NCBI RefSeq assembly: GCF_001435845.1
Contig: NZ_CM003596.1
Location: 2,527,298-2,591,297, forward strand
Reading direction: 5' to 3'
Source: Psychrobacter sp. P11G3
GTDB lineage: Bacteria; Pseudomonadota; Gammaproteobacteria; Pseudomonadales; Moraxellaceae
Length of the DNA stretch: 64,000 nucleotides
Shown: positions 55,797 through 64,000 of the stretch, one piece after another
Layout of the letters: each line of letters opens with the position of its first letter
How positions within the stretch are numbered: position 1 is the stretch's first letter
Position numbers and translations under genes: made by a program
Notes under the pieces: generated by a model
What the model saw: only the letters and a program-made list of their open reading frames with translations
Databases searched by the model: none
Told to the model about the DNA's origin: nothing

Positions 55797-56666
55797 TCAG
55801 ACGTATGAGTTACGACTCGTCTGTCTTATTAATAATTGTAATGCTTCACTCACCATAATCATCGCCACCACTGACGTAACGACCACTGCTGAGCCATAAC
55901 CACCGCACTGCAGACCACCTGTTTGACAGCTTTTATCTAAAATTGGCGGCTCTGTCGAATAAACACATTTAATACCAAATTTTTCTTTTAAAGCACTATT
56001 AATGCCTTTCTCGTGGCGTAACTTGTTGCGTAACTTTGCAAGTAGTGGGTCTTGATAACAGTCACGCAAATCACTTACTCTAATCTGACTTGGATCTATC
56101 TTACCACCTGCACCGCCCGCACAGACCAACTTTAGTTTATTAAAACGACAGTGTAAAGCGATTGCTAGTTTCGCATTCATATCGTCTACACAGTCTAAAA
56201 TAACAATCGGTCTACCCTGAGCAGTAGCGGATTTGACCGCTTCCCGACTTGGTAAGAGTGTGGCGACATTATCTACTGTCAAAAAGTCATCGACTAAATT
56301 CAAGGTTACTGTGGGATTAATCTCTCTAATACGAGTTGCCATTGCTTCAATTTTACTTTGTCCAAACGTGCTGTCTAGTGCAGGCAATTGGCGATTGACA
56401 TTAGACGCAACCAATACGTCCAAATCAATCAGCGTAATTGTTCCCACTGCTGTCCGAGCCAGTGCCTCTGCTGCCCAAGAGCCCACTCCTCCTACACCAA
56501 TAATGTAGACATGAGCTGCCGAAAAAGTATCAACCGCAGAGGTACCATATAGTGTCCGTGTACCTTGAAAACGACGATCGTACTGCTCATCTTGTTGGCG
56601 CGATTCGTCTTGTGCAAGACTGTCTTCGACGGATTTTGGTTGTTCAAATTGTCGCGTGTCACTCAT
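55797..56666 (-). CDS. tcdA: tRNA threonylcarbamoyladenosine dehydratase TcdA
   Basis: A 289-residue E1-like ATP-dependent enzyme that cyclises t6A37 in tRNA to ct6A. The nucleotide loop is VYIIGVGGVGSWAAEALARTAVGTITLIDLD, followed by NVNRQLPALDSTFGQSKIEAM. The internal stretch ILDCVDDMNAKLAIALHCRFNKLKLVCAGGAGGKIDPSQIRVSD and the C-terminal CQTGGLQCGGYGSAVVVTSV fit TcdA (formerly CsdL/YgdL) rather than MoeB or ThiF. A charged tail of about 30 residues precedes the domain. Confidence 0.92.
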   Translation of the reverse strand: MSDTRQFEQPKSVEDSLAQDESRQQDEQYDRRFQGTRTLYGTSAVDTFSAAHVYIIGVGGVGSWAAEALARTAVGTITLIDLDVLVASNVNRQLPALDSTFGQSKIEAMATRIREINPTVTLNLVDDFLTVDNVATLLPSREAVKSATAQGRPIVILDCVDDMNAKLAIALHCRFNKLKLVCAGGAGGKIDPSQIRVSDLRDCYQDPLLAKLRNKLRHEKGINSALKEKFGIKCVYSTEPPILDKSCQTGGLQCGGYGSAVVVTSVVAMIMVSEALQLLIRQTSRNSYV

Positions 56667-56766
56667 AACAGATCAAATTCTCTTTTCAAATATTTTGGTT
56701 GTCATTTATACGGCTCATACTTTTTAGCTTCTAATTACAACGATGCTTTTCTTATAAATAGCATAG

Positions 56767-57750
56767 TCACACTGAATAAGCCCAGTCTACTTCCAGAGCA
56801 TCACAGCTATTTTGCCACAATTGCTTAGCAAGTTTATCATGTGGTATTTCTAATAGTTCACTCAAGCTTGCTAATACCCATGGCAGGTTGGCTGGTATAT
56901 TTCTATTATGTGAATGTGTGTCATCCGATGTCTGACACATAATAGGTGTCATATCTGGACAATCCGTCTCAATGACCAAGCATTCGATGCCATGACTCTC
57001 AACTGCTACTTGAATAGCACGGCGCAGTTTTTTGGCGTTCGGATTGGTAATCTGTCCCGTAACACCCAGCTTAAACCCTAATTTTACAAAAGCCTTCGCC
57101 TCTTGCTCGCCACCGCTAAAGCTATGGGCAATACCACCTAATTTATGCGCGTCGTATTTATGTGCTTTTAATATTGCAAGTACTTCGGCATGCGCTTTAC
57201 GAATATGCAGCATCACTGGCAGTCGATGGGCCACTGCTATATCCAACTGCACCGCAAAGAATCTTTTTTGTTTAGCAAATATCTTAGGCTGCTTCATCGC
57301 ATCGGTAAAGGTATCTAGTCCAATCTCACCGATAGCTAACGGACGACGCTCTATCACCATTTGCTCAAGTTGTATTAAATGGTCATCGGTATGTTGCTCA
57401 ATATAAAAAGGATGTAAACCTAGCGCGATATGGGCTACAACATCGCATTTCTCTTGGTTGTTTGCCTTTGTCACAGATGGCGGCGACATTTTGGTGATGA
57501 AGTCTTGAATATCATACATTCGATTAAAATACTCGTATAGATAGCCGACTAGCACTAAATGACGGATACCTTGACTATAAGCTTGCTCTACCTGCTGTAT
57601 TCGGTCAGGATCAAATATAGGAGCGTCAAAATGTGTATGCGTATCTATAAGAGAATAGACATTTTTTAAAACTTCTCTAGCATCTGTTCTCTCAGCCATG
57701 GTCACTGATTTGTTGCCACACATTAATAAACTCCAAAACTGACTTTTCAA
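56767..57750 (-). CDS. TatD-family metal-dependent hydrolase
   Basis: A 327-residue TIM-barrel hydrolase of the TatD family (DNase/deoxyribonuclease-like). Metal ligands appear in SLIDTHTHFDAPIFD, the Glu in AIGEIGLDTF, His residues in PVMLHIRKAHAEVLAIL and IAHSFSGGEQEAKAF, and the Asp in LVIETDCPDM. It is longer than the 260-residue E. coli protein, with an N-terminal tail; MAERTDAREV at 57699 is an alternative start. An insert around residues 90-110 follows the first strand. The gene lies 100 bases upstream of tcdA on the same strand. Confidence 0.88.
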   Translation of the reverse strand: MKSQFWSLLMCGNKSVTMAERTDAREVLKNVYSLIDTHTHFDAPIFDPDRIQQVEQAYSQGIRHLVLVGYLYEYFNRMYDIQDFITKMSPPSVTKANNQEKCDVVAHIALGLHPFYIEQHTDDHLIQLEQMVIERRPLAIGEIGLDTFTDAMKQPKIFAKQKRFFAVQLDIAVAHRLPVMLHIRKAHAEVLAILKAHKYDAHKLGGIAHSFSGGEQEAKAFVKLGFKLGVTGQITNPNAKKLRRAIQVAVESHGIECLVIETDCPDMTPIMCQTSDDTHSHNRNIPANLPWVLASLSELLEIPHDKLAKQLWQNSCDALEVDWAYSV

Positions 57751-58196
57751 AAGATAAAGTTAAGTAATACTGCTATAAACGCATTATTGAGCTTCTATTT
57801 TTTAATTACTAACTTCTATTTATTAGCTGCATTCTAACGAGCATCATTGATATCATTACCCTTAGATACGGTATCATGGTTATTTACTATCTTCGTATTG
57901 TCCTTTCGACTACTGCGCCTAGGGATGAGTAATAGCGCAGTTGCAGCCACACTTAGTAAAAGCCATTTTTTCGTATTTTTATAATCTGTCATCTTAGTTT
58001 CTGATTTACTATAGTGAAAAACATGATACGTAACTCATTATTTTATTAGTAACTAATATACCCAAATATAAAAGCGTCTATGTTTATCTGTGTTATGAAT
58101 ACGCAAGCTAATGTACGATGTAACTATTATCTATCACATCGTACATTAATTTATGTCAGTTAAATCATATTAACCGTTATATATACGGCTAATATT
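57751..58196. other. 446-base gap with one candidate small gene
   Basis: Spacer between gspD and the TatD gene. It contains the 52-codon frame at 57834-57992 (annotated separately). No terminator with a clear stem is seen after gspD. Confidence 0.4.
57834..57992 (-). CDS. Candidate 52-residue single-span membrane protein
   Basis: A short frame from ATG at 57992 to TAG at 57834. The product has a basic start (MTDYKNTKKW), a hydrophobic stretch (WLLLSVAATALLLIP, residues 10-24), then a positive cluster RRSSRKD and a polar tail. This is the pattern of an inner-membrane microprotein. The ribosome-binding site is weak (ACTAAG). No family is recognised, and expression is unproven. Confidence 0.35.
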   Translation of the reverse strand: MTDYKNTKKWLLLSVAATALLLIPRRSSRKDNTKIVNNHDTVSKGNDINDAR

Positions 58197-60440
58197 TTAA
58201 CGATTAAGAGGATAGGTCGTGATACCGCTATTAGGATTATCTACTCTCGTAAAACCTTGCGAAGTAGATTTTGGCGCTTGATCACGTTTAGGGATAAGGG
58301 GATTGAGCGGCATGAGCTCGTAATCTGCACTGACATTACCATTCCAACCTTCAGTGCCGCTCAATGGTAATTGCTTAATCGTACCGTTTTTATCAATGAC
58401 CAGCTGCAACACTCTCATTTGATTGAATTTGCGTTCAGTCACACTCGCTACCGCGCCACCATCACGTAAAATAGTCGGCTGTAAAAAGATAATCAAATTG
58501 CTCTTTTGGGTGCTGTCGTTATCAGAACGAAAAAGTCTACCGATAACAGGAACATTGCCCAACCCAGGAACTTTCTGTTGACGTGTAGTGGTGTTGTCAC
58601 GCATCAGGCCGCCCAAGGCAATCGTCTGCTGATCATCCGCTAGAATGGTCGTATTAATAAGGCTTTTATTGGTAATTAGCCCACTGGCATTACCCGTACT
58701 GCCTGGTACGACTGACGAAACTTCTTGCGACACTTCTAATCGTACTGTGCCATTATCACCAATGTGGGGAATGACGTTCAAATTAATACCAATGTCTTGG
58801 CGATCAATTGTCTGAAATGGGTTGTTTGAATTGTTGCCACTAGTGGTAAAAGAACCTGTGACAAAAGGTACGTTTTGACCAACTAAGATACTGGCTTTTT
58901 CATTATCCAATGTCAAAATCGATGGCATGGACAATAGATTAGCACTGGTAGATGAGTCAAGCGCCTGTAAAATAGCACCATAAAATTCTGTATTGCCCTG
59001 ACTGTCTTTGCGACTGTCTCCAATTCCTATCAGTGCACCTGCAATAGAGCTGGCTGCAGCGCTAATACCTGCCGTACTTGTCCCTGCTAAAGCGGCAGCT
59101 GCAAGCGTCGTTGCGCTGGCTCCCACATTGTTAAAGTTGACCACTCCATAGCCACTATTAGCGTTACCTAGCGCCCACTGAACACCTAGCTGAGTAGCAT
59201 CATCGCCTGACACTTCAACAATAGCGGCTTGAATCAATACTTGTGCGCGGCGACTGTCTAATTGGTTGACCGCGTCTTCAATCTCAAACATTAGCTCAGG
59301 TGCGGCATTGACGATAACGGCATTTTGAGTTTCATCAGCAATAATACTAAAAGGACGACCGCCCACTCCTGTGCTTGTTCCACTTGTGCTGCTAGTCGAC
59401 ACAGCAGCTGCACTGCTACCTAGGATATCGCTAGCTGCATTATTAATTGCAGCGCCTGTGCTACTTGCATCATTTAGCGAAGCTGATTCTAATGTCGAGG
59501 TCGCGCCAGCACTATTGATAGATTGATTAGCGAGTAAGCCGCGTAACATATCGGCGATATGACCAGCACTAGCATACTTTAAACGAAAGACACGTAAACC
59601 ACTTAAACGTCTGGTCGGCGTAGTATCCAATTGATTGACCATTTCTTGGACTTTAGCAATCATTTCAGGACTGCCTTTGACTAACAGTCTATCGCTTGAC
59701 GTATCAGCAATCACCTTTAGCTGATTGTTGCCACCTTGTGCTTGCCCACTACCCGCACTTGAGACTAAGGCGCTAATCAATTCCATCATACGTTCGGCAT
59801 CGACGTGGCGTAGTGGTATCACTTGCAAACTGTCATTCACATTGCTGTCTAAATCACGGATAAGGGCTGTCAGTTGGTTAAGGCTGTCTGCTCTATCGGA
59901 CAATACTAGCGCATTGACACCAGGTACAGCGGCCGCGTGAGCCGACTGCGGCATCAATGGGCGAATAACACCTAATACTTCTGCAGCTTGGGTGTTAGTC
60001 AAATAAATAACTCGAGTAGCGAGCGACTCGCCAACACTATCACCGCGTAAATCAACCGCCACACCAGATTGCTTAGCAATATTATCCGGTACCAGTTTTG
60101 TCGTCGTTCCTGACTCAATCGCAGCGATACCATTCACTTGCATCACGCTCAGAAATAACTGATAAATCTCATCACGGGACAAGGCTTTGTTAGAGATGAC
60201 TGTGACATTGCCATTGATACGCGGATCAAGAACAAAGTTTTGATCGGTGATGGTCGCAACTTCATTGATAAAAGCTTTGATATCAGCGTCTTGCAAATTG
60301 ACTTTCCAGCTCTCAGCATTGGCAAGACCAACACCAGCAGCCCATAAAGGCACTGCTAGACAAAGTGGACGACACAGGCGCATCAAACGCTGCAGGCTAC
60401 AGTACAAAGGCGTGGCTGAAAAATTCTGAAAACTTACCAT
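58197..60440 (-). CDS. gspD: Type II secretion system secretin GspD
   Basis: A 747-residue outer-membrane secretin through which folded exoproteins leave the periplasm. The signal peptide ends near GVGLANAES. The N0 domain opens WKVNLQDADIKAFINEVATITDQNFVLDPRINGNVTV. N1-N3 repeats follow, with VIPLRHVDAERMMELISALV and FRLKYASAGHIADMLRGLLA. An N3 insert of low complexity (about residues 320-355) is Ser/Thr/Ala-rich. The secretin core has SILVGQNVPFVTGSF and KVPGLGNVPVIGRLFRS. It is the third gene of a gspN-gspC-gspD order. The other gsp genes are not in the window. Confidence 0.95.
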   Translation of the reverse strand: MVSFQNFSATPLYCSLQRLMRLCRPLCLAVPLWAAGVGLANAESWKVNLQDADIKAFINEVATITDQNFVLDPRINGNVTVISNKALSRDEIYQLFLSVMQVNGIAAIESGTTTKLVPDNIAKQSGVAVDLRGDSVGESLATRVIYLTNTQAAEVLGVIRPLMPQSAHAAAVPGVNALVLSDRADSLNQLTALIRDLDSNVNDSLQVIPLRHVDAERMMELISALVSSAGSGQAQGGNNQLKVIADTSSDRLLVKGSPEMIAKVQEMVNQLDTTPTRRLSGLRVFRLKYASAGHIADMLRGLLANQSINSAGATSTLESASLNDASSTGAAINNAASDILGSSAAAVSTSSTSGTSTGVGGRPFSIIADETQNAVIVNAAPELMFEIEDAVNQLDSRRAQVLIQAAIVEVSGDDATQLGVQWALGNANSGYGVVNFNNVGASATTLAAAALAGTSTAGISAAASSIAGALIGIGDSRKDSQGNTEFYGAILQALDSSTSANLLSMPSILTLDNEKASILVGQNVPFVTGSFTTSGNNSNNPFQTIDRQDIGINLNVIPHIGDNGTVRLEVSQEVSSVVPGSTGNASGLITNKSLINTTILADDQQTIALGGLMRDNTTTRQQKVPGLGNVPVIGRLFRSDNDSTQKSNLIIFLQPTILRDGGAVASVTERKFNQMRVLQLVIDKNGTIKQLPLSGTEGWNGNVSADYELMPLNPLIPKRDQAPKSTSQGFTRVDNPNSGITTYPLNR

Positions 60441-60517
60441 ATTGATGATTACCTACAGTGATATTGCTTACTATGTGCTGAATTTTTAAGGAGCAATGTT
60501 GCTAAAAACCTACCTTG

Positions 60518-61423
60518 CTAGAACTGCTGGCGAATCGTAATAACTTGCTCACCACGTTGAACCTCTATCTGCGCTTCACCTGCTTGCTGTACTTGCTGAA
60601 GTACACCAGCATCTTGCGCAGGGTTATTACCTACGCTCTGTCCGTTGACTGTCAATACCTTATCACCTGGCTCAAGCCCTAAACGATTACGTAGGCCAGC
60701 AGGCATCGCCGCTGTGACTTGATAGCTTTCACCTGATGCCATCACCCCCATCCTACTTAAATAACTGGCAGGGTTTTCTTGCAAGGCCGTAACCGCTTCT
60801 TCGATAGCCGACTGTGGACTTTTTGAAGTGTCTGCGCCAGTTGTCCCTTCTGTCTCAGGAACAGTGTTTTGTACTGGTTGGGGCGCTGTAGGCAACATGC
60901 TATTGTTTGGCAAACGCTGATTGCTTATTCCGCTTGCTAGCATATCACTCTGGTCTAATGGCATCGCCTCTGGCATTTTAATAACGGTTTCTTTATCGTT
61001 AGCATCAGCGATAATGACTGAATTCCAATCAACAGCCACGAGCGTATAATCACTGTCCTTTAGTTCATCACCGATGCGGTAATTTTTGACTTCGCCATTG
61101 ACATTCAATAAGGCGGAAGACATGCTCTCAGGTATGGCTAGTAGTACGCCTTTGAGCTCAATGTTGGGAGGTGGTTGCACGGCTGCGGTAACAGGATCGG
61201 GATCAGCAAAGATTGCAAATAAGCCACGATAATCATTGGTGGATTTGGCATTATTCTGTAGAGGCGCTAAAGGCAATGCAGGTGCTAAAGGCGCTGCTAG
61301 CAATAACCATAAAAGGCGGGCCGCTGTCCAGCATAGCCAAGCAATGGCTAACAATAACAACCAAGCTGAAAAGCGATTGAGAGTATTGATAACAGGTTTT
61401 AGGCTTGCGGCGATATTAAGCAT
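60518..61423 (-). CDS. gspC: Type II secretion system protein GspC
   Basis: A 301-residue inner-membrane protein that links the platform to GspD. One N-terminal helix (about residues 17-40, FSAWLLLLAIAWLCWTAARLLW) is followed by the homology region (YRGLFAIFADPDP, IELKGVLLAIPESMSSALLN, VKNYRIGDELKDSDYTLVAV) and a C-terminal PDZ domain (VTAAMPAGLRNRLGLEPGDKVLTVNGQSV). A Thr/Pro/Gln-rich linker joins them. The start codon is directly adjacent to the gspN stop, and gspD follows after 77 bases. Confidence 0.93.
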   Translation of the reverse strand: MLNIAASLKPVINTLNRFSAWLLLLAIAWLCWTAARLLWLLLAAPLAPALPLAPLQNNAKSTNDYRGLFAIFADPDPVTAAVQPPPNIELKGVLLAIPESMSSALLNVNGEVKNYRIGDELKDSDYTLVAVDWNSVIIADANDKETVIKMPEAMPLDQSDMLASGISNQRLPNNSMLPTAPQPVQNTVPETEGTTGADTSKSPQSAIEEAVTALQENPASYLSRMGVMASGESYQVTAAMPAGLRNRLGLEPGDKVLTVNGQSVGNNPAQDAGVLQQVQQAGEAQIEVQRGEQVITIRQQF

Positions 61424-62251
61424 TTAGTTCGCCCCCAAACCAGCTAGCAATGGCTGGCGCACACTGACAACTGGCGTATCTTGAGGGGCTTGTCCCTTGT
61501 ACTCAGGCATGTTCTCTAGCAAACGCTGCGTCAAACTGACATCGAGCATATTATCGCTATCGAGATACAGATCACCCAAACGCTTATCTTGATTGTTCAA
61601 TAAATTAACATGCAGCAAATCTCTATTGTTTTTTTGCTCTGTACTAAGCTCAGCTCTTAAAGCAGGCATCGTAATATAAAAAACTTTGCCACCACTAGGA
61701 TAGCCGACTTCACCACCAACCCAAGTCAATTGGCCATCCGCTGCACTAAATCCGCCAGCGTCCTGAGCAGGCTCACTACTAGATGCCTCACTTTTATCAG
61801 ACTGGCGCGTTAGCGATACATTATTTACCTGAATAGGGGTATTTGGCAGCTGCCAGTTGACCACACTCGCTAGCGTCTCAGGTGCAATTTTCCCACTCAT
61901 CTCGTCAACTTGCCATGAGTTTAACCCAAGTTTAACTTGCCCATTCAGACGTGTCTGTGATGAGTGAATGTTGACGTCCGCCCCTAGCTTACCTATGAGT
62001 AACTGCCAAGGCTGCCATGACCATTCTGCCATACCTGTGAGCGACGTCGATGACATAGGCAACTGCCAAATAGCAGCACCTTGCCATACATTGCCAGATA
62101 CATGCTGGACATAAGGCGTATCTGGTGCGTATTTCTCAAGTAACCATGCTGCTGGCATTTGCAACACAGCAAATAGCGCAAACAACACAAACCCCACTAG
62201 CCACCAGAGCTTACGGGGACGTTTATGAGAAAACTCAGATACTTGGGCCAC
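61424..62251 (-). CDS. gspN: Type II secretion system protein GspN
   Basis: A 275-residue accessory component of type II secretion with one N-terminal helix (LWWLVGFVLFALFAVLQMPAAW) and a periplasmic domain containing GNVWQGAAIWQLPMSS and LTGMAEWSWQPWQLLIGKLGADV, typical of GspN. The open frame extends to ATG 62344, but that region overlaps the terminator hairpin of the upstream hns-like gene (62322-62372), and the first 31 residues are unlike the family. GTG at 62251 with AAGAG about 12 bases upstream gives MAQVSEFSHKRPRKLWW and is preferred. It leads the gspN-gspC-gspD unit. Confidence 0.85.
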   Translation of the reverse strand: MAQVSEFSHKRPRKLWWLVGFVLFALFAVLQMPAAWLLEKYAPDTPYVQHVSGNVWQGAAIWQLPMSSTSLTGMAEWSWQPWQLLIGKLGADVNIHSSQTRLNGQVKLGLNSWQVDEMSGKIAPETLASVVNWQLPNTPIQVNNVSLTRQSDKSEASSSEPAQDAGGFSAADGQLTWVGGEVGYPSGGKVFYITMPALRAELSTEQKNNRDLLHVNLLNNQDKRLGDLYLDSDNMLDVSLTQRLLENMPEYKGQAPQDTPVVSVRQPLLAGLGAN

Positions 62252-62321
62252 AGTCGTACAACTCTTATATAAGACAAAAACGTCATTATCATAACAAACA
62301 ATGGCATATAGATGACAGAAA

Positions 62322-62372
62322 AAAAGCCAGTATCTTTTTGCCAAAATACTGGCAGTAAAGATACTGGCTTTT
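62322..62372 (-). terminator. Terminator of the hns-like gene
   Basis: AAAAGCCAGTATCTTT (62322-62337) pairs exactly with AAAGATACTGGCTTTT (62357-62372). A nested GCCA/TGGC pair lies in the loop. On the minus strand it follows the stop at 62481 by about 110 bases. It excludes the longest gspN frame. Confidence 0.85.
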
Positions 62373-62480
62373 ATTTTCTCGAAAGCAGCTCTATCTATCG
62401 CTAAATGATTGTAAATAAACCATTATCAATAGCAATTTCAAGCTGGCTCACAGAAAGGCATTTTATAAGAAAACAGCTAA

Positions 62481-62804
62481 TTAAATAGCAAAATCTTCGA
62501 TATCACGACCTGCTGCTAGCGCTTCAACCAACCACGTTGGCTTACGGCCACGTCCAGTCCAAGTTTCACTATGATCATCAGTATTGCGATATTTAATACT
62601 GCGTTTTTTCTCTAACTTTTCACCAGCTTTTAGTATCTCTTCGATCGTTGCATTGCTATTTTCTGCAATCTGCTCGAACTGCATATACGCATCATACAAA
62701 CGTTGATGTTGTTTTTTAGCGATAAGTTGTTGAGCGTTTTCAGTGATAGCACGTAACTCATCCACGTTCAAATTTTCTAAATCAATTGCGTTATTTTTGC
62801 TCAT
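62481..62804 (-). CDS. H-NS-family nucleoid-associated protein
   Basis: A 107-residue H-NS-like protein that binds curved AT-rich DNA and silences acquired genes. The N-terminal part is a coiled-coil oligomerisation helix (LNVDELRAITENAQQLIAKKQHQRLYDAYMQ). The C-terminal DNA-binding loop reads TWTGRGRKPTWLVEALAAGR, the AT-hook-like core of the family. It is a single gene with its own terminator. The AT-rich sequence upstream (62805-63660) could be a target of its own silencing. Confidence 0.93.
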   Translation of the reverse strand: MSKNNAIDLENLNVDELRAITENAQQLIAKKQHQRLYDAYMQFEQIAENSNATIEEILKAGEKLEKKRSIKYRNTDDHSETWTGRGRKPTWLVEALAAGRDIEDFAI

Positions 62805-63548
62805 AATAAATCCAACTATAAAATAAGAGTGTAGCCTCTATTGAGGTATTGTTTTTCGTGAAATAATGCAGTGAACAAATCGTTCATTGGCCATTAAATC
62901 TATGTATAAAATATAATTAATTCTAAAGAATATTTAGTTTCTAATAACAGCCCGAACAATCCATCATAAATAGAAAATATATAGCGATAGATGCTCATTG
63001 TATCCATTTTAAATAAGATTAGTTTTAGATAAATCTAAACACACAAGTCATCATTCTTTATATGCTGCTATTATAGCTTTGAAAGCAGTTTCTAATAAAA
63101 AAAATCTAGTATTTTGACTAGTGCTAGAATCTCACAATAATATTTCGACAAAAATCTACTGTTAAAATGATAGAGTAGTAAGTCAATGCACTATACTCTC
63201 AAATACTGCTAATTTTAGAGATAGTTCTGCATCAGCTCTGTAACATACTATGTCGTTGCTATGCTGCTTTCTGAAGAAGTTAACCATTTAATATAAAAAT
63301 CTATTATCTAAATAGCTTTCGATTTATTAATAAGAAACAAGTAAAACTTTGGCTATTATCATCGAGAGTTATTTTATTTAGAGACGATCAATATATATTA
63401 ACTATATGCTATATAAAGTTAGTATAGCAATTTTTAAAACCAAACGTCACTAATCATAATTATTTTTTGGTATAAACGGTCAATATAGAGTATAGAAGGT
63501 AGTAAGCATATTAACTAATGTAAAAACCAATAGTATTAAACCAATACT

Positions 63549-63568
63549 GATTAAACTTAAGTTTAATC
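63549..63568. promoter_or_regulatory. Perfect 20-bp palindrome in AT-rich DNA
   Basis: GATTAAACTT followed directly by AAGTTTAATC. The symmetry has no central gap. It could be a regulator site, but it lies 745 bases upstream of the hns-like gene and no nearby start uses it. Confidence 0.35.
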
Positions 63569-63665
63569 GTTTACAGATTAAGAGCATACTAAATAAATTA
63601 AAAACATTTTTAATAAAAAATTAGTTTAGCTACGTTAAAAAGTATTAACTGAATTATATTTTGGA

Positions 63666-63772
63666 TATAGTTAATCCTCTATAAAAGAGCTACAGTGTTA
63701 ACCTCGTTTGAAGTATCACAGTTACATCTGCACTCAGTTGCCCTGTATCTCTTTTAAATTGAATCAACTATA
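63666..63772 (-). repeat. Interspersed 107-bp repeat, copy E (inverted), with clear terminal inverted repeats
   Basis: The left end begins TATAGTTAATCCTCTATAAA and the right end read inward begins TATAGTTGATTCAATTTAAA. The two ends match at 24 of 30 positions when reverse-complemented. The ends are TATAGTT and AACTATA, compatible with insertion at TA. This copy shows the terminal inverted repeats most clearly. Confidence 0.82.
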
Positions 63773-63781
63773 GCAAGCATT

Positions 63782-63811
63782 AAAAAAGCCCTGCAGTTGC
63801 AGGGCTTTTTT
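63782..63811. terminator. Strong hairpin terminator beside repeat copy E
   Basis: AAAAAAGCCCTGCA (63782-63795) pairs exactly with TGCAGGGCTTTTTT (63798-63811) around GT. T-runs on both strands. No plus-strand gene precedes it closely, so it may end an unannotated RNA or act as a backup for ssb. Confidence 0.85.
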
Positions 63812-63855
63812 AACATTAATTTTCTTATAATAATTTATATATTACTATTAAAAAA

Positions 63856-63912
63856 TAGCCCTGAATCTTATTCTCAATATTTACACTAATATGAGGATAA
63901 GATTCAGGGCTA
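63856..63912 (-). terminator. Terminator of ssb (21-bp stem)
   Basis: Arms 63856-63876 and 63892-63912 match at 20 of 21 positions; the paired core includes TAGCCCTGAATCTTAT. On the minus strand a T-run (TATTTTTTAA) follows. It lies 70 bases after the ssb stop codon. Confidence 0.85.
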
Positions 63913-63981
63913 AAGCTTTCTATCAAAGAGTTATAAGATAATAAATATCAATACACCTTTACACTTTCTTTCTTATATGAT

Positions 63982-64000
63982 TTAGAACGGAATGTCATCA
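63982..64000 (-). CDS. ssb: Single-stranded DNA-binding protein, C-terminal tip only
   Basis: The last complete codons on the minus strand read GAT GAC ATT CCG TTC TAA, giving Asp-Asp-Ile-Pro-Phe and a stop at 63982-63984. This is the conserved acidic tip of bacterial SSB that binds partner proteins. The rest of the gene lies beyond the right edge. The terminator at 63856-63912 is correctly placed for it. Confidence 0.75.

Larger units (their letters stand above)
62805..63981. other. 1.18-kb AT-rich gap between the hns-like gene and ssb
   Basis: No ORF of note on either strand. It contains a perfect 20-bp palindrome (63549-63568), repeat copy E (63666-63772), a strong hairpin terminator (63782-63811) and the ssb terminator (63856-63912). 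The first 700 bases should include the hns-like promoter. A small RNA ending at 63811 is possible, since no gene explains that terminator on the plus strand. Confidence 0.55.

Overview
The window looks like chromosomal DNA from a gammaproteobacterium of the Moraxellaceae, most likely Psychrobacter. This is inferred from the gene set: an H-NS protein ending in GRGRKPTW, a gspN-gspC-gspD type II secretion cluster, a FimX-type twitching regulator and a moderate base composition with AT-rich spacers. No database search was possible. I saw no rRNA, tRNA, CRISPR array, prophage or intact insertion sequence.

Layout. 1-8009 is an iron-uptake block: a cut-off siderophore ABC ATPase, a small membrane protein, a PepSY membrane protein, a FepA-type catecholate receptor and a heme-type TonB receptor, with Fur-like sites. 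8493-11760 holds trpR, trpE, trpG and an LprI-like envelope protein. 12060-15524 has a DMT exporter and a cystine-type ABC importer. 15954-24401 is a complete histidine-utilisation locus: hutC divergent from hutU, a YjiH-like transporter, hutH, hutG and hutI, with a HutC-type palindrome in the divergent gap. HutG makes formamide and glutamate directly, so no HutF step is needed.

24646-27935 is the least conventional stretch. It has a Roadblock/LC7 protein, a lone Aer-type PAS protein, a PhnD-like binding protein without a signal peptide, an unknown protein, and a protein whose C-terminal half resembles a second Roadblock fold. It looks like a small sensory cassette. 28354-36103 holds a methyltransferase, an acetyltransferase and a PaoABC-type molybdenum aldehyde oxidoreductase with its XdhC and MocA-type maturation partners. 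36393-42310 holds a nitroreductase, a DsbA-like protein, a HAD hydrolase, FrmA with a divergent LysR regulator, a DUF302 lipoprotein and a DUF4031 protein.

42406-47473 carries a MoxR/DUF58/transglutaminase set and a c-type cytochrome lipoprotein. 47538-51705 holds FimX and an uncharacterised neighbour. epmB and efp are divergent at 52074-53814. A hybrid histidine kinase, TcdA and a TatD hydrolase follow, then gspD, gspC, gspN, an H-NS gene, about 1.2 kb without an evident gene, and the last codons of ssb at the right edge.

Two non-coding structures stand out. One is a perfect 61-bp palindrome (5380-5440) centred on a perfect 19-bp Fur-box-like sequence. The other is a family of about 108-bp repeats with imperfect terminal inverted repeats (five full copies and one half copy). 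It behaves like a MITE, sits in operon gaps and at gene edges, and in one place supplies the last codons and stop of a gene.
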